From Gyrodactylus bullatarudis (Eukaryota > Platyhelminthes > Monogenea > Gyrodactylidea > Gyrodactylidae): a stretch of 43,308 nt of DNA. Position 1 is the first letter of the stretch. Each line of letters opens with the position of its first letter. Shown here piece after piece: positions 30,869 through 41,804 of this stretch. The DNA lies in the NCBI GenBank assembly GCA_012064415.1, contig SSNU01000149.1, forward strand, positions 1 through 43,308, read 5' to 3'. Position numbers and translations under genes: made by a program. Under the pieces are notes generated by a model, which was not told the origin of the DNA, did not search any database, and saw only the letters and a program-made list of their open reading frames with translations.

Positions 30869-31062
30869 AACTTCCTGATATAATTTTACAAGAAAATGAA
30901 AATTTTGTCATCGAAGATGAAGAAATAGAGGAAGCTAATAATCCGCAGGTCTTTATTCACAACGTAGAAAACCTAGATGATTTCGATGTAAGCGTTATTA
31001 CATTTTTTATAAAATTTTTGTATTATTAACATAATTTTTAGGATGCTGCAGTAGAGAATTGA
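30869..31062 (+). CDS. Putative terminal exons of an unknown protein
   Basis: An acceptor (CAACTATAG at 30860-30868) precedes an open stretch encoding an acidic segment (ENFVIEDEEIEEANNPQVF, then HNVENLDDFD). A good donor (GAT|GTAAGC) and acceptor (TTTTTAG) then join it to DAAVEN and a stop at about 31062. The preceding open stretch (about 30668-30808) does not join in phase. Acidic C-terminal tails occur in many transposases, so this could be element debris. No family is recognised. Confidence 0.25.
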
Positions 31063-31440
31063 TTTTCTCGCATCGAAATTTTTTTTATCAGTCCCCAGAT
31101 TCTGTTGAGCCGGCCACATTGATTTTAATTAATTAAAACATTAAAATTTCTAAATGAATATCTCAAGATCCTATCGAGCCAGTCAGCAGATAATTTCTAT
31201 TATATAAATGGTGAAACAATTCAGGAACTAAATTCTAAACCTATTTTAATTCTGCCAAATCATTACAAGACTCCAGTTTCTGTTGAGCTGGGCCAAAAAT
31301 TTTGGCTTGTTTTTTATTTGAATATACTATTTTTCTAATAGTATATTCCTATGGGAGAAAATATATTTTTTGCAGTTGTCTTTCTCTTCTCTTATGAAAA
31401 GATGATGTTTGTAATTCAAACTAATTACAAATTTTCCTCC

Positions 31441-31717
31441 CATAGATGACTACCCCTGAAGAGAAGCTTTTTCTCCAAAGAAGCATTGAACAAAGCAGGC
31501 GTTAACCCTGCAGGATCTCCATCAAGCAGTCCGAGGAGAATGCTCTTACGAAGAGAGAAAAAGAATATTCTCTGCAGTCAATCCTGATGCAAAGAAGTTG
31601 TTTATAGCATCCCTGGATGCAAGGATGATTCCCCTGATAAACCCCTTATATGAGTTGACAATTGATCAACTCATTGAGAAAGCTAAAACTTTCTCTAACA
31701 ATAATAAAAATAAATGA
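31441..31717 (+). pseudogene. Frameshifted conserved-looking ORF, unknown family
   Basis: A splice-acceptor-like CCTCCCATAG leads into ATGACTACCCCTGAAGAG. After about 15 codons (PEEKLFLQRSIE) the frame hits a stop. A +1 shift near 31485 continues for over 70 codons (LTLQDLHQAVRGECSYEERK, then LFIASLDARMIPLINPLYEL) to a TGA at 31717. The stretch is richer in GC and more protein-like than its surroundings, which suggests a once-functional exon. I do not recognise the family. Confidence 0.4.
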
Positions 31718-31799
31718 ATTAGAAGAGGATGATTTTGAACTGAATAAATAATTTTCTATTCTTTATCTAAAGATTTTATTTATTACTATAGTTTATTAA

Positions 31800-32255
31800 A
31801 TCATCTGTTGGGCTACTAACTTCCAAAATAAAACTTTTATTAATTCATCTCAATTAGTCGAAAATTTCTATAATTTAAGAAGATCATCATTTTCAGATCA
31901 CTATCTACTCTCTGCATATAATATGATAGATAGTAAATATAAATTATGTGAATGTAATAATCTCTCTAGTATAAAATCTATTATGTCACATATTCGTTCT
32001 AAACTTGACTATACTAAGAGTCTTCTATATTCTAATCTCCACTAATTCCAGAATGACTATTGAAAATTCTTTGATGGCCTATTTATCTTCACTACCATTA
32101 TATCAAATCCACCAGATTATATCTTATTCATTTAACTTTTACAAGACGCTCAAGATTCAAAAAACCTTATTTTTTATAATGATTGTCCAGGTTAAATTAT
32201 TTTTGTCTATTAAATATTGAATATATTTAATAAAAATTTCTAACAAAAAAAAATT
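31800..32255 (+). mobile_element. LINE 3' fragment
   Basis: The frame at 31859-32044 encodes SDHYLLSAYNMIDSKY and IMSHIRSKLDYTKSLLYSNL, homologous to the C terminus of the LINE at 26243-26845 (FLLSTYNILHDSY, IIEHIRSKIDYSYTLLYPDL). It is 5'-truncated and ends in a short A-run at about 32250, as expected of target-primed reverse transcription. Confidence 0.8.
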
Positions 32256-32649
32256 GTTTCAAAACTAGCAGAATTTGGAGTCTTGACCAAGTACAAAATG
32301 TTGCAATAAATCAGAAAATTTAATTCAACAATAATTTTATTCAAACGTGAACGTCAAGCCTTCGATGTAGTATGAATTCGATCAACTTGGAATTTGAATT
32401 ATACTAATACTTTGATTTAAAATCCCATGATGTACTAGCTGGTTGGGAAGAGAAAAAACTGCTCTTTCAAATAGTATAAATTTCATTAAAATTCATTTCA
32501 AAACCATTTCAATAAATCGTGGTTACTTCCAAGTAGTCTTGATATTTTATAATAAATTTAAAAGGGGGCAGAGAGGAGAGGGTAATTTTCCACATAAAGT
32601 GCACAGGTCGAACTGTAATAGTTCGAATCTACAAACTATGCTTTGTCTA

Positions 32650-32790
32650 TAATTTCAGGGAATTTTCAGTTAAACTAATGAAAATTTAATTCATTCATTA
32701 CTTTAACTAAAAGATCCCATTTTATCAAGATTAACTAGGGAGTTTTGATATTCCCTAATTCATTACTTTAACTGTAACATATATATGAAT
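32650..32790. repeat. Diverged end of the CTGTAACATATATA foldback family
   Basis: The segment ends CATTACTTTAACTGTAACATATATA and contains repeated ATTCATTACTTTAACT units. The layout and last 14 bases match the ends at 11250-11264 and about 115, but the subterminal motif is different (TTTAACT in place of TTTTCACT). No matching left end was found. Confidence 0.45.
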
Positions 32791-34830
32791 AATATCAGTT
32801 ATCTTGATGAATATATGTCAAATATATAAAAGAAAAATTTGACCCACTAAAACATAGACTAACAATGACGAATTCGCAACTAAAACTTGTATCAACCCCA
32901 AGGGAAAGAAACAGATCAGACGATGACATAGAAAAAAACAAGATCACCAAATATTTTTCCCAGATGTAACCATTATATTCATACCTAAAATTTTCAAATT
33001 ACTTTGTGCTTTCAATTACAATAACACTACCACAGCCCCTTGTACATAATTTCTATTAGTCATATTACAGAATCAAATGAGATAAGGATATATATCACTC
33101 TTACATGTATATCCCAAAGAGTACAATATTTTGTACACATTTTTCCTTATACAAATCTGGTATGTAAAAGCTGGTAAGTATGCCTAGAAATAAAAGCGCT
33201 ATATTCTTATAATTGTGATCAACCCTTTTTTACTCATGGAATTCTGTAGCTCAACTAAAAACAGAGATCAAAGAGTTTCTCTCTCGAAATAGATATCTTA
33301 ATTGATAACAGAATTTTTTTTAAGTATTCAATAAATTTCTGAATTTAACAATTGCGTATATAGTTTTTAATAAGTGTGAATATACTTACTGAAGATACTT
33401 TTAGAAATAAAACGTGATTCAGAATTATGAGTGAGTTTTTTTTCTCAGTAGATACTCATCTCTATTTCAAGAATCTTTAGGTAAAATAAATGCGAAAATG
33501 CACATTTTGGTGGGGGTTCCATGAGTGTATATGTTGTGTACCAAGTTGGATGAAAAATAAATAGGGAGCGGGGTCTCTTTACCTCTCTGCCCCTTTCTCC
33601 GGTTTATGTGTAATTTTACTTTTTAGATTCTTTAGATACATTCCCTGTATACCCTGTGTATGCTTAATGTATGAAAATACAGTTGAAATGCAATTTCAGT
33701 ATCTGTTAGTTTTATGAAAAATTCTATAATTTCTGGAAAGAACTTGAAATTTAATTAAACTAAATCATCATGTATGATGCGATTCCTCTTTAGAATCACA
33801 ATTTAATTCTGCATCTCGTCGTATAGGTATAGAAACATATATCTTCCCTCATTCTTAGGATAGATGACTGCGATTTATTTTATTTCTAAGAAAATCTCTC
33901 ATAAAGTATTTATGATGAATAGAAAAGAATTTATTGAGTTTGGAAAAAGTGGACTCTTTTATTTTGAAAAATAGATAACATTCGATTTTCAAAATAATTG
34001 AACTCGAAATAAGAAAGTAGATTAAACACGGTGAAAATCTTCTCTCATTTATAATAGAGGGGTTTTAATATTCTAGTCAGTCACTTTTCTTGTTGCCAAT
34101 CAAATTTTTTATAATTAATTTTTCATAACAGGAATTTTGAGTTAGGAGACTAGAGACCAAACATAATTGATCCCTCTGATAATGTAGATGTTAAAGCAAT
34201 AGAAAAAAGATTTATTTTTACCTTTAAGAAGCATTTCTTGATCCTTTCTTCTCGATTCATATTGACTCTTAATCTATGAGAGATTTTAAGAAGTTAAATA
34301 AATTGGGTTCCAATTAGAAACCGAATTTAAAATAAAAATCATTCACGATGTTAGAAAAAAAACTTTTACTGAACCTCTTTTGAAGTATTGGCATAAAGGT
34401 GAAAGAATATTCACTGAATATGGAGAATTCGGGTATTCTGGGTAATCTGATAATCTACCATTCCCCCTTACTAGGGTTTAACTTGTAAAAATGATCTATT
34501 CAACTCTGATTGGTCATCGCAGTCATTCCCCCTAAAAATACTTTCGCTGAACTTCTTTTGAACTGTTACCGTACTTTTTTATGCTTTAAATTCAAAATGC
34601 TTCATGTATAATATCCCTTTTTTTGGAAAATATACACTCTTCGGAAATTCTCCTACCCATATATTCATTCTTAATTAGTTATTCATTTTGTCGGACATTA
34701 TTAAAAAAAAAAATTAAAAATTATTATTTTATAAATCTTATATAATTTGAATAGTTGTTTTATATTTTACAATCTAAGTCATATTTGGTTATTAATTTAT
34801 GAGAAATTTCCGCTGTTCACTTTTTGGCAG
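32791..34830. other. Gene-free or unresolved interval upstream of the three-exon gene
   Basis: No exon could be supported, although the gene at 34831-35799 needs at least one upstream exon with a start codon. One open stretch near 34165-34280 (DPSDNVDVKAIEKRFIFTF) has an acceptor-like ACAG ahead of it but could not be linked. Confidence 0.4.
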
Positions 34831-35799
34831 AAAAACTGTCTTTGAATGAAAAAGAAGTACTAGATATAAACTTTGGTAAAAGCTTGCGAATAACTTTCGT
34901 GTGTTCAACATGTAATGAAAATAGTGGAAGAATTAATGAAGTATTCAATCTAATCGAATGTATTGTATATATTGATGGTAAAAATGAATGTATTATTCTC
35001 CATAACATACATGAGAAGAAAAAATCAAAACTAGAGAGTTCTTCAGAAATATTAGAAGATATTTGGGAAAAAATAAGAATGAAATTTAGTAAGTAAAACT
35101 ATAATCATCTGAATAAAAAACAGTTTAATAAACAAAATATTCTCTATCCAAAATAAGGTATTAGGTTGGATATAGAAGTTTATTGCTATTATTGATGTTT
35201 GGAATGTATTTTTCAGCAAAATTTTCCCTTTAGAAGAGGATCATAAATACACAATATTACAATATGAAAATTTTCAATATTGTAGATATATCCAAATGGT
35301 ATTTCTTATAAGGAATGAATACTTAGTTATGTTTGATCAAAATACTCTCGAGTTCAATGTAGACAGTAAAGAAATCAAGAGAAATACAGACACGATATCA
35401 ATCAATAAGGCAATAATGAATGATTCTGATGTTAAAAATGTAATTTTTATTTCAAGTCAAGATAAAATAGATGATATTTGGTTTTTCTTATGTGAGTATT
35501 AATAAGTAAAAACCATTGTAAATAATTTCTTTGCAGCAAATATTTTTGCAGTAGAGTACAAGAGTAAAAGATATATGTGTGATGAATGTACATTTGAAGA
35601 TCAAATTATTTTTATCCCGAAAGTAGGAGTTTTTGAGTTGACCGATGCTGATATTTTTATAAGAAAAGAAGAATATATTTGGGAACTTGAAATGAAAAAT
35701 CTCAAATCTGAAAAAAATAAAATCGTTGAATTGAAACTAATGGGAAAAGGGAAATTGAAAATAATTATTGAATCTATTCGAGAGAACCTCTGTAATTGA
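34831..35799 (+). CDS. Unrecognised gene of three equal, same-phase exons (tandem repeat domain)
   Basis: Exons 34831-35088, 35234-35491 and 35537-35799 join across introns of 145 and 45 nt. Each contributes 258 nt (260 plus stop for the last), and every junction is phase 1, so each exon is a unit of about 86 aa. Each unit reads as beta strands followed by a closing helix: ILEDIWEKIRMKF, KIDDIWFFL and KIIIESIRENL. The third has YKSKRYMCDECTFEDQIIF then IWELEMKNL. The order and length recall a PH-like fold, but I recognise no family. The first exon lacks an ATG and starts after TTTTTGGCAG, so a 5' exon is missing. The second exon begins at TTTAG (35233), because an earlier acceptor (TTTTTCAG at 35216) leads to a stop. 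It is surrounded by mobile elements but no element hallmark is seen in it. Confidence 0.5.
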
Positions 35800-36760
35800 T
35801 TTTCATACTATAATCTTAAATTGATTTCAGATAGCTAATACTAATTACATAGTAAGACACTATGTGCAATAGGATCTTGATCCAAACATTTTCTGGATCG
35901 AAAATTTGATTTCAGATCTGTAATCATATTTTTGAAATTAAGTTTGGTTTTTGAGATAAATAGAAAAAAACGAATTTGAGAAATTAAAATATAATTTCAA
36001 ACAATTAAATTTGTATTAAGACAAAAATTCAATTAACTAATTAGGCATCATTAGAACCAAAATTAAATTTCCTATCTAATGATACCTAGAGTGTCACCCC
36101 AAACAAAAAAGTGCGCATTCCAGTTACTTTTTTGTCGAAAATTTGTGATTTTGGAGTTAATTTTCTCCGTAAATTTTAATCTTTCAAGAAAAAGAGCTTT
36201 TTAAATATTTTCTTTGACTTTTGATCAAAATTTTATGCTCTTTCTGAAAAAGTTAGTTAGAATTTACAAAATTATTTTGTTCTAGTATATTTTTACCGCT
36301 TTTAATCCCACACTCAGTAACGGTCATATTCCCATTTTATACACTACTGAAGATTAGTAAAACTTCTACCGCTCGAATTAAGGTGAGAGATACATCAAAT
36401 CGTTGCTTATTTATTTGAGACTTTTCTATAGAACTTTTGGTGTAATTTAATTCTTCTAATGCTTCAAGAAGTTCAGCAATTTTAAATTTTCACTGTTAGA
36501 CATACTGAAGATTTTTTTCACTTCATTATTCTCATTTTTTTCTGATCTATGACTGAATTAATCCGTGAGTTTTTTTATTAATATGAGGCAAAGTTTTCAT
36601 TTTAAGGTATTTTTTGCAGCTTTGAATTCGTATGCATTTCACACTTTGATTTTTTGCTAATTGATAGGGAAGAAGATTGATCTGATTGGATGCAACCCCT
36701 GTCCAAAAACTTTTGTTTTAAACCTGTTCTTATTATCAGATTAAAATTTCATTATGAGCC
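35800..36760. other. Intergenic interval, nothing recognised
   Basis: An AT-rich interval with only short open frames and no arm or element end that I could match elsewhere in the window. Confidence 0.5.
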
Positions 36761-36961
36761 ATGCCTCCTCGAAACTTTACGTGTACTAGTTCAAGGGAGA
36801 AATTCTGCTATGTCTGTGGATATTATTTTCATACAGCGAGATTAATCGAAATAGATGAAAACATGAAAATACTGTTGAGAGAGCACTTCGAAAGAGTTCT
36901 CAGATTTGACACTCCCTTTAAACCGCTAAAAATATGTGTTTCCTGCAACTCTAAATTCTGA
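36761..36961 (+). CDS. Truncated two-CxxC protein, mobile-element-associated
   Basis: This ORF of 66 aa starts MPPRNFTCTSSREKFCYVCG and ends KICVSCNSKF at a TGA. Two CxxC pairs (CYVC and CVSC) about 40 residues apart could bind one zinc. The REKFCYVCG opening resembles the N terminus of uncharacterised proteins common in arthropod and cnidarian genomes (PDNFCYICGE type), which are much longer. It is therefore probably a truncated copy. The PLE array begins about 24 bp downstream and may have cut it. Confidence 0.4.
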   Translation: MPPRNFTCTSSREKFCYVCGYYFHTARLIEIDENMKILLREHFERVLRFDTPFKPLKICVSCNSKF

Positions 36962-36984
36962 GGAAGATATAATACCAACGTTTC

Positions 36985-37345
36985 AACTTCAGAATTGTTG
37001 CTGATTTACAAAATTTTCCGTTTTATACAAAAACCCTGGGGATGATAGCATAGATGTATGGGTAAAGGAGAAATTCTTTATCAATCAATACAAACCCAAT
37101 CTATGTGTTCAGAAAAACTATTCCTATAATCTTCAACTACCTTGGCCTATGTGAGCTTTTTCACTTTTCTGTTGCTATTTAATGGAGAGTTTTGGTGTTT
37201 TTCAGCTTGCATTTATTCATAATTCTTAAACTTTTACTATTTCTTTCAAAATTGTAAATTATTATTTTCATTCAATTTTTTAACTCTTATAATTTTTAAA
37301 GTGATACCACTGATGATCCTTTAAGAAATGTACATTTGGTGTTAA
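36985..37345 (+). repeat. Left PLE long direct repeat (pseudo-LTR)
   Basis: This begins inside the decayed PLE C-terminal codons (TTTTATACAAAAACCCTGGG), runs through the end of the ORF (CTTGGCCTATGTGAGCTTTT) and the 3' UTR, and finishes with ACCACTGATGATCC. The segment at 42830-43180 matches it in the same orientation throughout. Direct repeats of this kind are normal for tandem PLE insertions. Confidence 0.8.
37304..37342 (+). ncRNA. Hammerhead-ribozyme-like motif in the left PLE repeat
   Basis: In order: ATACCA, the core CTGATGA, eight bases, the core GAAA, TGTACA, then TT and TGGTGT. ATACCA can pair with TGGTGT (six pairs with one G-U) as helix I. A-U-U before TGGT fits the NUH cleavage rule, and U-GUAC-A can form the very short helix III known from PLE hammerheads. 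Helix II (TCCTTTAA) pairs poorly, so activity is doubtful. Penelope-like elements are known to carry hammerhead motifs in their terminal repeats. Confidence 0.45.
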
Positions 37346-37369
37346 TATATCTTTTACATCTATTTTAAT

Positions 37370-39155
37370 ATGATTCGGACGTATTTGAGAATTTACGTGA
37401 ATTATTTAATCAGAAACATCTATCCTGCCGGTATCCTGATCAGAAAAAACTTCTTCGTGAAACCTTATCTTCTAATTCTAAACTTTATCACACTTATAGC
37501 CAGTTGAAGTTTTACCGTGAATGTCTTGAAAGGAACAAATATCCAAGATCCTTTTGGAAGAAAGTCCCTCGAGATGTTCGTTTTCATAGAGAAGAACATG
37601 TCATACTCAAAGTCCGAGAAGAAATTCAGATTATTGAAGAGAGGACCCAGATTCTATTGAATTTTATTGCTAACAAATTGGTACTTACGGAGATTGATAC
37701 TGATTTTAATAATGCTTTGCTACGATTCTTTGAATCAGGAGAATCTATAAAACACCATAAGTACGAAGAACTATTCAAAGAATTTAGAAAAAGTCTTCGT
37801 TTTCATAAAAAGGAATCTTCAACTTCACAGATTTTGAGTTATCTAAGGAGCAGAAAGAAATTCTATCATTCGGTCCTAATTTTTGTAATCGCAAAGACAA
37901 TTCTAATACAGAGAAGTTTAAAATTGATCTTTTAACTATTTATAGAAGTTTTGATCGAAAACCTCTAAGATCTAGTTTACTTACTGATAAGCATTTTGTA
38001 GCATTAAAAGAACTGAATTCCAATGAAAACATTTTTCTTACGAAACCTGATAAAGGTAAGGGAATAGTTATAATGTATAGAGAAGATTACTATAGAGCAG
38101 ATTTTCGATTTCCTCTCGGATAAGAGTAAATCTGTCAATACTGGGAGAGATAGAACATCATATTATGAAGAAATGGAATCCATGGAACGATTCATGTATA
38201 AGATAGCTAACGGATTATTTGATAGAAATATAATTTCTGATAGAAAAAGAAATTGTATAGCGATGAAGCACATAAGGATGTCAAGGTTATATCTACATCC
38301 AAAGACACATAAGATCATAAATAATGTGATTCCTGAAGTTTTTCCTTTTCGGCTGATTTTGGATATGTCGTGATGTCCACAACATAATTTAGCTAAATGG
38401 CTTATTGGTTTCTTAAAGCCTATACATACTTACTATACCAAATATGTTGTTAAAGATACATTTTCATTTGTCGATAGAGTGAAAGATTTAAATATAGGTT
38501 CAAATGAAATGGTTTCATTAGAATTAAGTTCGCTATTTCCTAGTATACCTATAGAGGAGACTCTTACTACCATCAAAGCTTTTATAGATGAACATGATGG
38601 TTTTGAAATGCAAAGTAATGAGATTGCGTCTCTCATTAGAATCTGTTGTACTAATTTCCCATTGTCATTTCAAAACAAAGTGTTTATGAAAGATGGGATA
38701 GCTATGGGTTCTCCTCTTAGTCCTCTTTTAGCAGATATCTTTTTAGGTTGGTTAGAGCTTAATAAAATGTCAGAAACTATCAATTCTTTCACTGATGTTT
38801 ACATTAGACATGTCGATGATAATATTATTCTGATCAAACCTGATGTATCAACAGATGATTTTTTCTTCAAGATGAACTCATTTCATCCGATTATTAAATT
38901 CACTATGGAAAGAGAATCTAATGGTATTTTGAGTTTCCTAGACGTCAAACTAACCAGAAAAGAAAATGGATCAATTTTAAGAACTATTTATAAGAAGAAG
39001 ACTGATAACGGGAAGTATCTTCATTATGCTAGTTTCAGTCCTATATCTCATAGAATTGGTTTAATGATTGATCTAGGGAAGAGGATAAGAAGAATCGCAA
39101 GTTCTGAGGAATGGAAAAATGAAATAGAGAATTCGGAGAGAGAGAGATGAAAAAT
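37370..39155 (+). pseudogene. PLE copy 1: decayed Penelope-type reverse transcriptase
   Basis: The N-terminal region (about 37370-37810: HLSCRYPDQKKLLRET, EEHVILKVREEIQIIEE) continues after a frameshift near 37808 with FLTKPDKGKGIVIMYREDYY, a PLE pre-RT signature. A second shift lies near 38100. The fingers segment RLYLHPKTHK is followed by an in-frame TGA at 38371, where copy 2 has TCA. The RT core at 38479-39150 has SLELSSLFPSIPIEETL (motif A region, with Glu-Leu where Asp-Val-Ser/Thr is usual), IAMGSPLSPLLADIFLG (motif B) and RHVDDNI (motif C, His replacing Tyr). It is therefore a dead copy. It ends with a linker (KITIFMKLNFKGFSNDIS) and a stop. Confidence 0.85.
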
Positions 39156-39324
39156 GGTTATCCAGCCAAATTTGTGGAAAAATTAATCAATCAACCCCTG
39201 GTTAGAGATGAGGTTGTAGAAACAGTAGAGTTGGATAAAATTACTATTTTCATGAAGCTTAACTTCAAAGGTTTCAGTAATGATATAAGTTAAAGACTTA
39301 ATAATCTCATAGATCAAAAGAAAT

Positions 39325-39440
39325 AGTAGAAGTCAAAGAAATTAAGAATAAAATGCAAGCTGAAAAAGCACCAAAACTCTCCAATAAATAGCAACAGTGG
39401 AAAGAAAAGTGGAAAACTCACTTTTTCAAGGTAGTTGAAG
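39325..39440 (-). mobile_element. Inverted PLE 3' UTR abutting copy 1
   Basis: The reverse complement matches 37130-37290 (the C-terminal codons plus the 3' UTR containing GGAGAGTTTTGGTG and TTTTTCAGCTTGCAT). It directly follows the RT linker of copy 1, making the same junction found at 1195-1480. Confidence 0.75.
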
Positions 39441-39773
39441 ATTATGGGAATAGTTGGTAGTATTGTACTTTCCCGGACAACGAACCGGAGGGTTAGGGTG
39501 GGATATCCGGTATAAAAATTTTTATATGCAGGGAAGAAATTTAAATACGGGGGATTTATTTGAATAATTATTATTCATTCTAAAATTGATTAATTTCATG
39601 GCTGGCAATTGTTGATATCTAAGGTTTAAAATTAGATATTTTGGAATTTCAAAATGCTATCATAATACAACATTTATGAGTTTTGCTGAATTTAATAAAT
39701 TACTGAAAAAATCAAGAAAGAAAAACACTAAAGATTTTTTACAAAATTAGTGTGAATATACTTATAAGTAGTC

Positions 39774-40130
39774 ATGCAAATTTTATTCATAGTATTTATG
39801 AACTTTTTTTCCTACACCATTCCTTACTATATACTACTAGCAAAAGTTATTCCCATACCTAAGCTTAATAGTAATGAATTTAGACCAATAACATTACAAA
39901 ATACTCTTATGAAGGTTATTGACTCAATTTTATTTGTCAAGATTCTCAACATAATTAATTTAAATAAAATTGATCCAAATCAGCATGCTTTTTGTCGAGG
40001 AAAATCATGCAAAACAAATATATTTGATTTTCTAAACTATGTCTCACTTCTCGAGAAAGAAGAAAAGAAATCCATTGTCATCTTTATTGATTTATCTAAA
40101 GCTTTCGACAAGATTTATATTCATTAAATC
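39774..40130 (+). mobile_element. LINE reverse transcriptase 5' fragment
   Basis: The frame encodes KVIPIPKLNSNEFRPITLQN, HAFCRGKSCKTNIFDFLNY and IVIFIDLSKAFDKIYI. These are the classical N-terminal RT blocks (PKxxxxxxxRPI, QxxFxxGxSxxTN, xDxSKAFD) of jockey/CR1-like LINEs. It stops just after motif A, at a TAA at 40125, and the rest is missing. It lies between the two PLE copies and belongs to the same broad family as the element at 25075. Confidence 0.85.
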
Positions 40131-40224
40131 ATTGAAATATGTCATGAATAATATTCATCTTTGACAACATAATATTGGTTTCCATACATAAATCAACCAC
40201 TTCGTAAAATTATAACGCTTATTA

Positions 40225-41390
40225 TAAGACAATGGAATCCATGGAACGTTCCATGTATAAAATAGCTAAGGGGTTGTTTGATAGAAATATCATTTCGGAT
40301 AAAACTAGGAGCTTTATACCTGAGAAACATACTAGGGGATGTCTAGATTATATCTACATCCTAAGACATAAAATAATAGATAATGTAGTACCTGAGGTTT
40401 TTCCGAGTCGGCCGATCTTGGACATGTCGTCATGTCCACAACATAATTTAGCTAAATGGTTAATCGATATCTCAAAAACCTAGACAAATTCATCAATGTT
40501 TCAGATAATAGGGATGAAGATGTTAATACAGATGAAATTGAGAAAACGAAGATTTTCATGAGACTCAACTTCAAAGGCGACGGCTTTAGTTATGATATTA
40601 GAAGAAGACTCAACAATCTCATTGATCAACATTACAATAATATACAATTGAAAATTGTATTTAAAACCCAGAGACTGTTCAGTTTGATTCATAAAGATTT
40701 ACTCAAACCGGAGTATATGTTGTCAAAGATACTTTTTCATTTGTTGATAAGGTTAAGGATTTAAATATAGGTTCTAACGAGATGATCTCATTAGGTGTAA
40801 GTTTTTTATTTCCTAGTATACCTATGGAGGAAACTTTGGCTATCATTAAATCTTTCATTGATGAACACGCTGGTTTTGAGTTGTCAAGCCTGAAAATAGC
40901 AGATCTCATTAGGATTTGCTGTACAGATGTTCCTCTATCTTTTCAGAACAAAATCTTCATACAGAAAGATGGGATAGCTATGGGTTCTCCTCTTAGTCCT
41001 CTTTTAGCAGATATCTTTTTAGGTTGGTTAGAGCTTAATAAAATGTCAGAAACTATCAATTCTTTCACTGATGTTTATATCAGATATGTTGATGACACTT
41101 TTATTTTGATGAAACCCAATATATCAGCAGATTACCTTCTCTTAAAGATGAACACGTTTCATCAAAATATTAAATTTACTATGGAAAAAGAATCTAATGC
41201 CACATTGAGTTTTTTAGACGTTAAACTGACTAGAAAAGAAAATGGATCAATCCTAAGAAATATTTTCAAGAAGAAGACTGACAACGGTAAATATCTTCAT
41301 TATGCCAGTTTCAGTCCTATTTCGCATAACGTTGGCTTAGTGATTGGTCTAGGGAAAAGGATAAGAAGAATAGCAAGTCCGGAGGAATAG
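40225..41390 (+). pseudogene. PLE copy 2: reverse transcriptase with internal insertion
   Basis: This begins with MESMERSMYKIAKGLFDR (parallel to 38173 in copy 1) and runs to LAKWLI at about 40465. There a 232-bp segment from the downstream linker is inserted and displaces about 18 codons' worth of RT. The RT resumes at about 40714 and has motif A region (SFLFPSIPMEETL), motif B (IAMGSPLSPLLADIFLG) and an intact motif C (RYVDDTFIL) at about 41084-41110, and it ends EE-stop at 41388. The catalytic DD is kept, but the insertion and stops prevent a full protein. The RT half is over 85 percent similar by eye to copy 1. Confidence 0.85.
40481..40712 (+). repeat. Direct repeat A of a 232-bp PLE linker segment
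   Basis: This is identical to 41452-41683 except for a CAG/CCG difference near 40670. It encodes the linker (ETHE-type acidic start DNRDEDVNTDEIEKT, then NFKGDGFSYDIRRRLNN) that normally follows the RT, here placed inside it. Confidence 0.9.
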
Positions 41391-41757
41391 CCTAATAAAA
41401 CAGAGAATTCAAAGTTGTGTCTAATGGAGAGTGGTTATTATAAGAAATTTGTAGACAAATTCATCAATGTTTCAGATAATAGGGATGAAGATGTTAATAC
41501 AGATGAAATTGAGAAAACGAAGATTTTCATGAGACTCAACTTCAAAGGCGACGGCTTTAGTTATGATATTAGAAGAAGACTCAACAATCTCATTGATCAA
41601 CATTACAATAATATACAATTGAAAATTGTATTTAAAACCCCGAGACTGTTCAGTTTGATTCATAAAGATTTACTCAAACCGGAAGAGAAGACTCTACTAA
41701 TTTATAAATTCCAATGTGACCGTGGTGCTTCTTACTTTAGGAAGCTTATTGTGTATT
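41391..41757 (+). mobile_element. PLE copy 2 linker and truncated GIY-YIG start
   Basis: After the RT stop the frame restarts (about 41415) and encodes the linker and the first strand of the GIY-YIG domain: LLIYKFQCDRGASYFRK, compared with LIYSFQATCGAKYIGRT at 42258-42308. It breaks off at a TGA at 41757, before the conserved Arg and Glu of the nuclease. Positions 41452-41683 are the second copy of the 232-bp direct repeat. Confidence 0.75.
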
Positions 41758-41804
41758 GAATATTGACGTATGCTTACATATACGTCCGAAATTCCCATAG
41801 AGTT

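Noticed and set aside
32590..32650. Possible tRNA T-arm (AGTTCGAATCTA)
   Set aside because: No matching acceptor stem, D-arm or anticodon arm could be placed around it.
38433..38636. Minus-strand ORFs at 38433-38636, 40501-40909 and 41472-41663
   Set aside because: All are antisense shadows of the PLE reverse transcriptase and linker, and they resemble each other only because the sense copies do.
39470..39530. GC-rich patch with GTTAGGGTGGG, telomere-like
   Set aside because: Only a single imperfect unit, with no tandem array; not a telomeric repeat.
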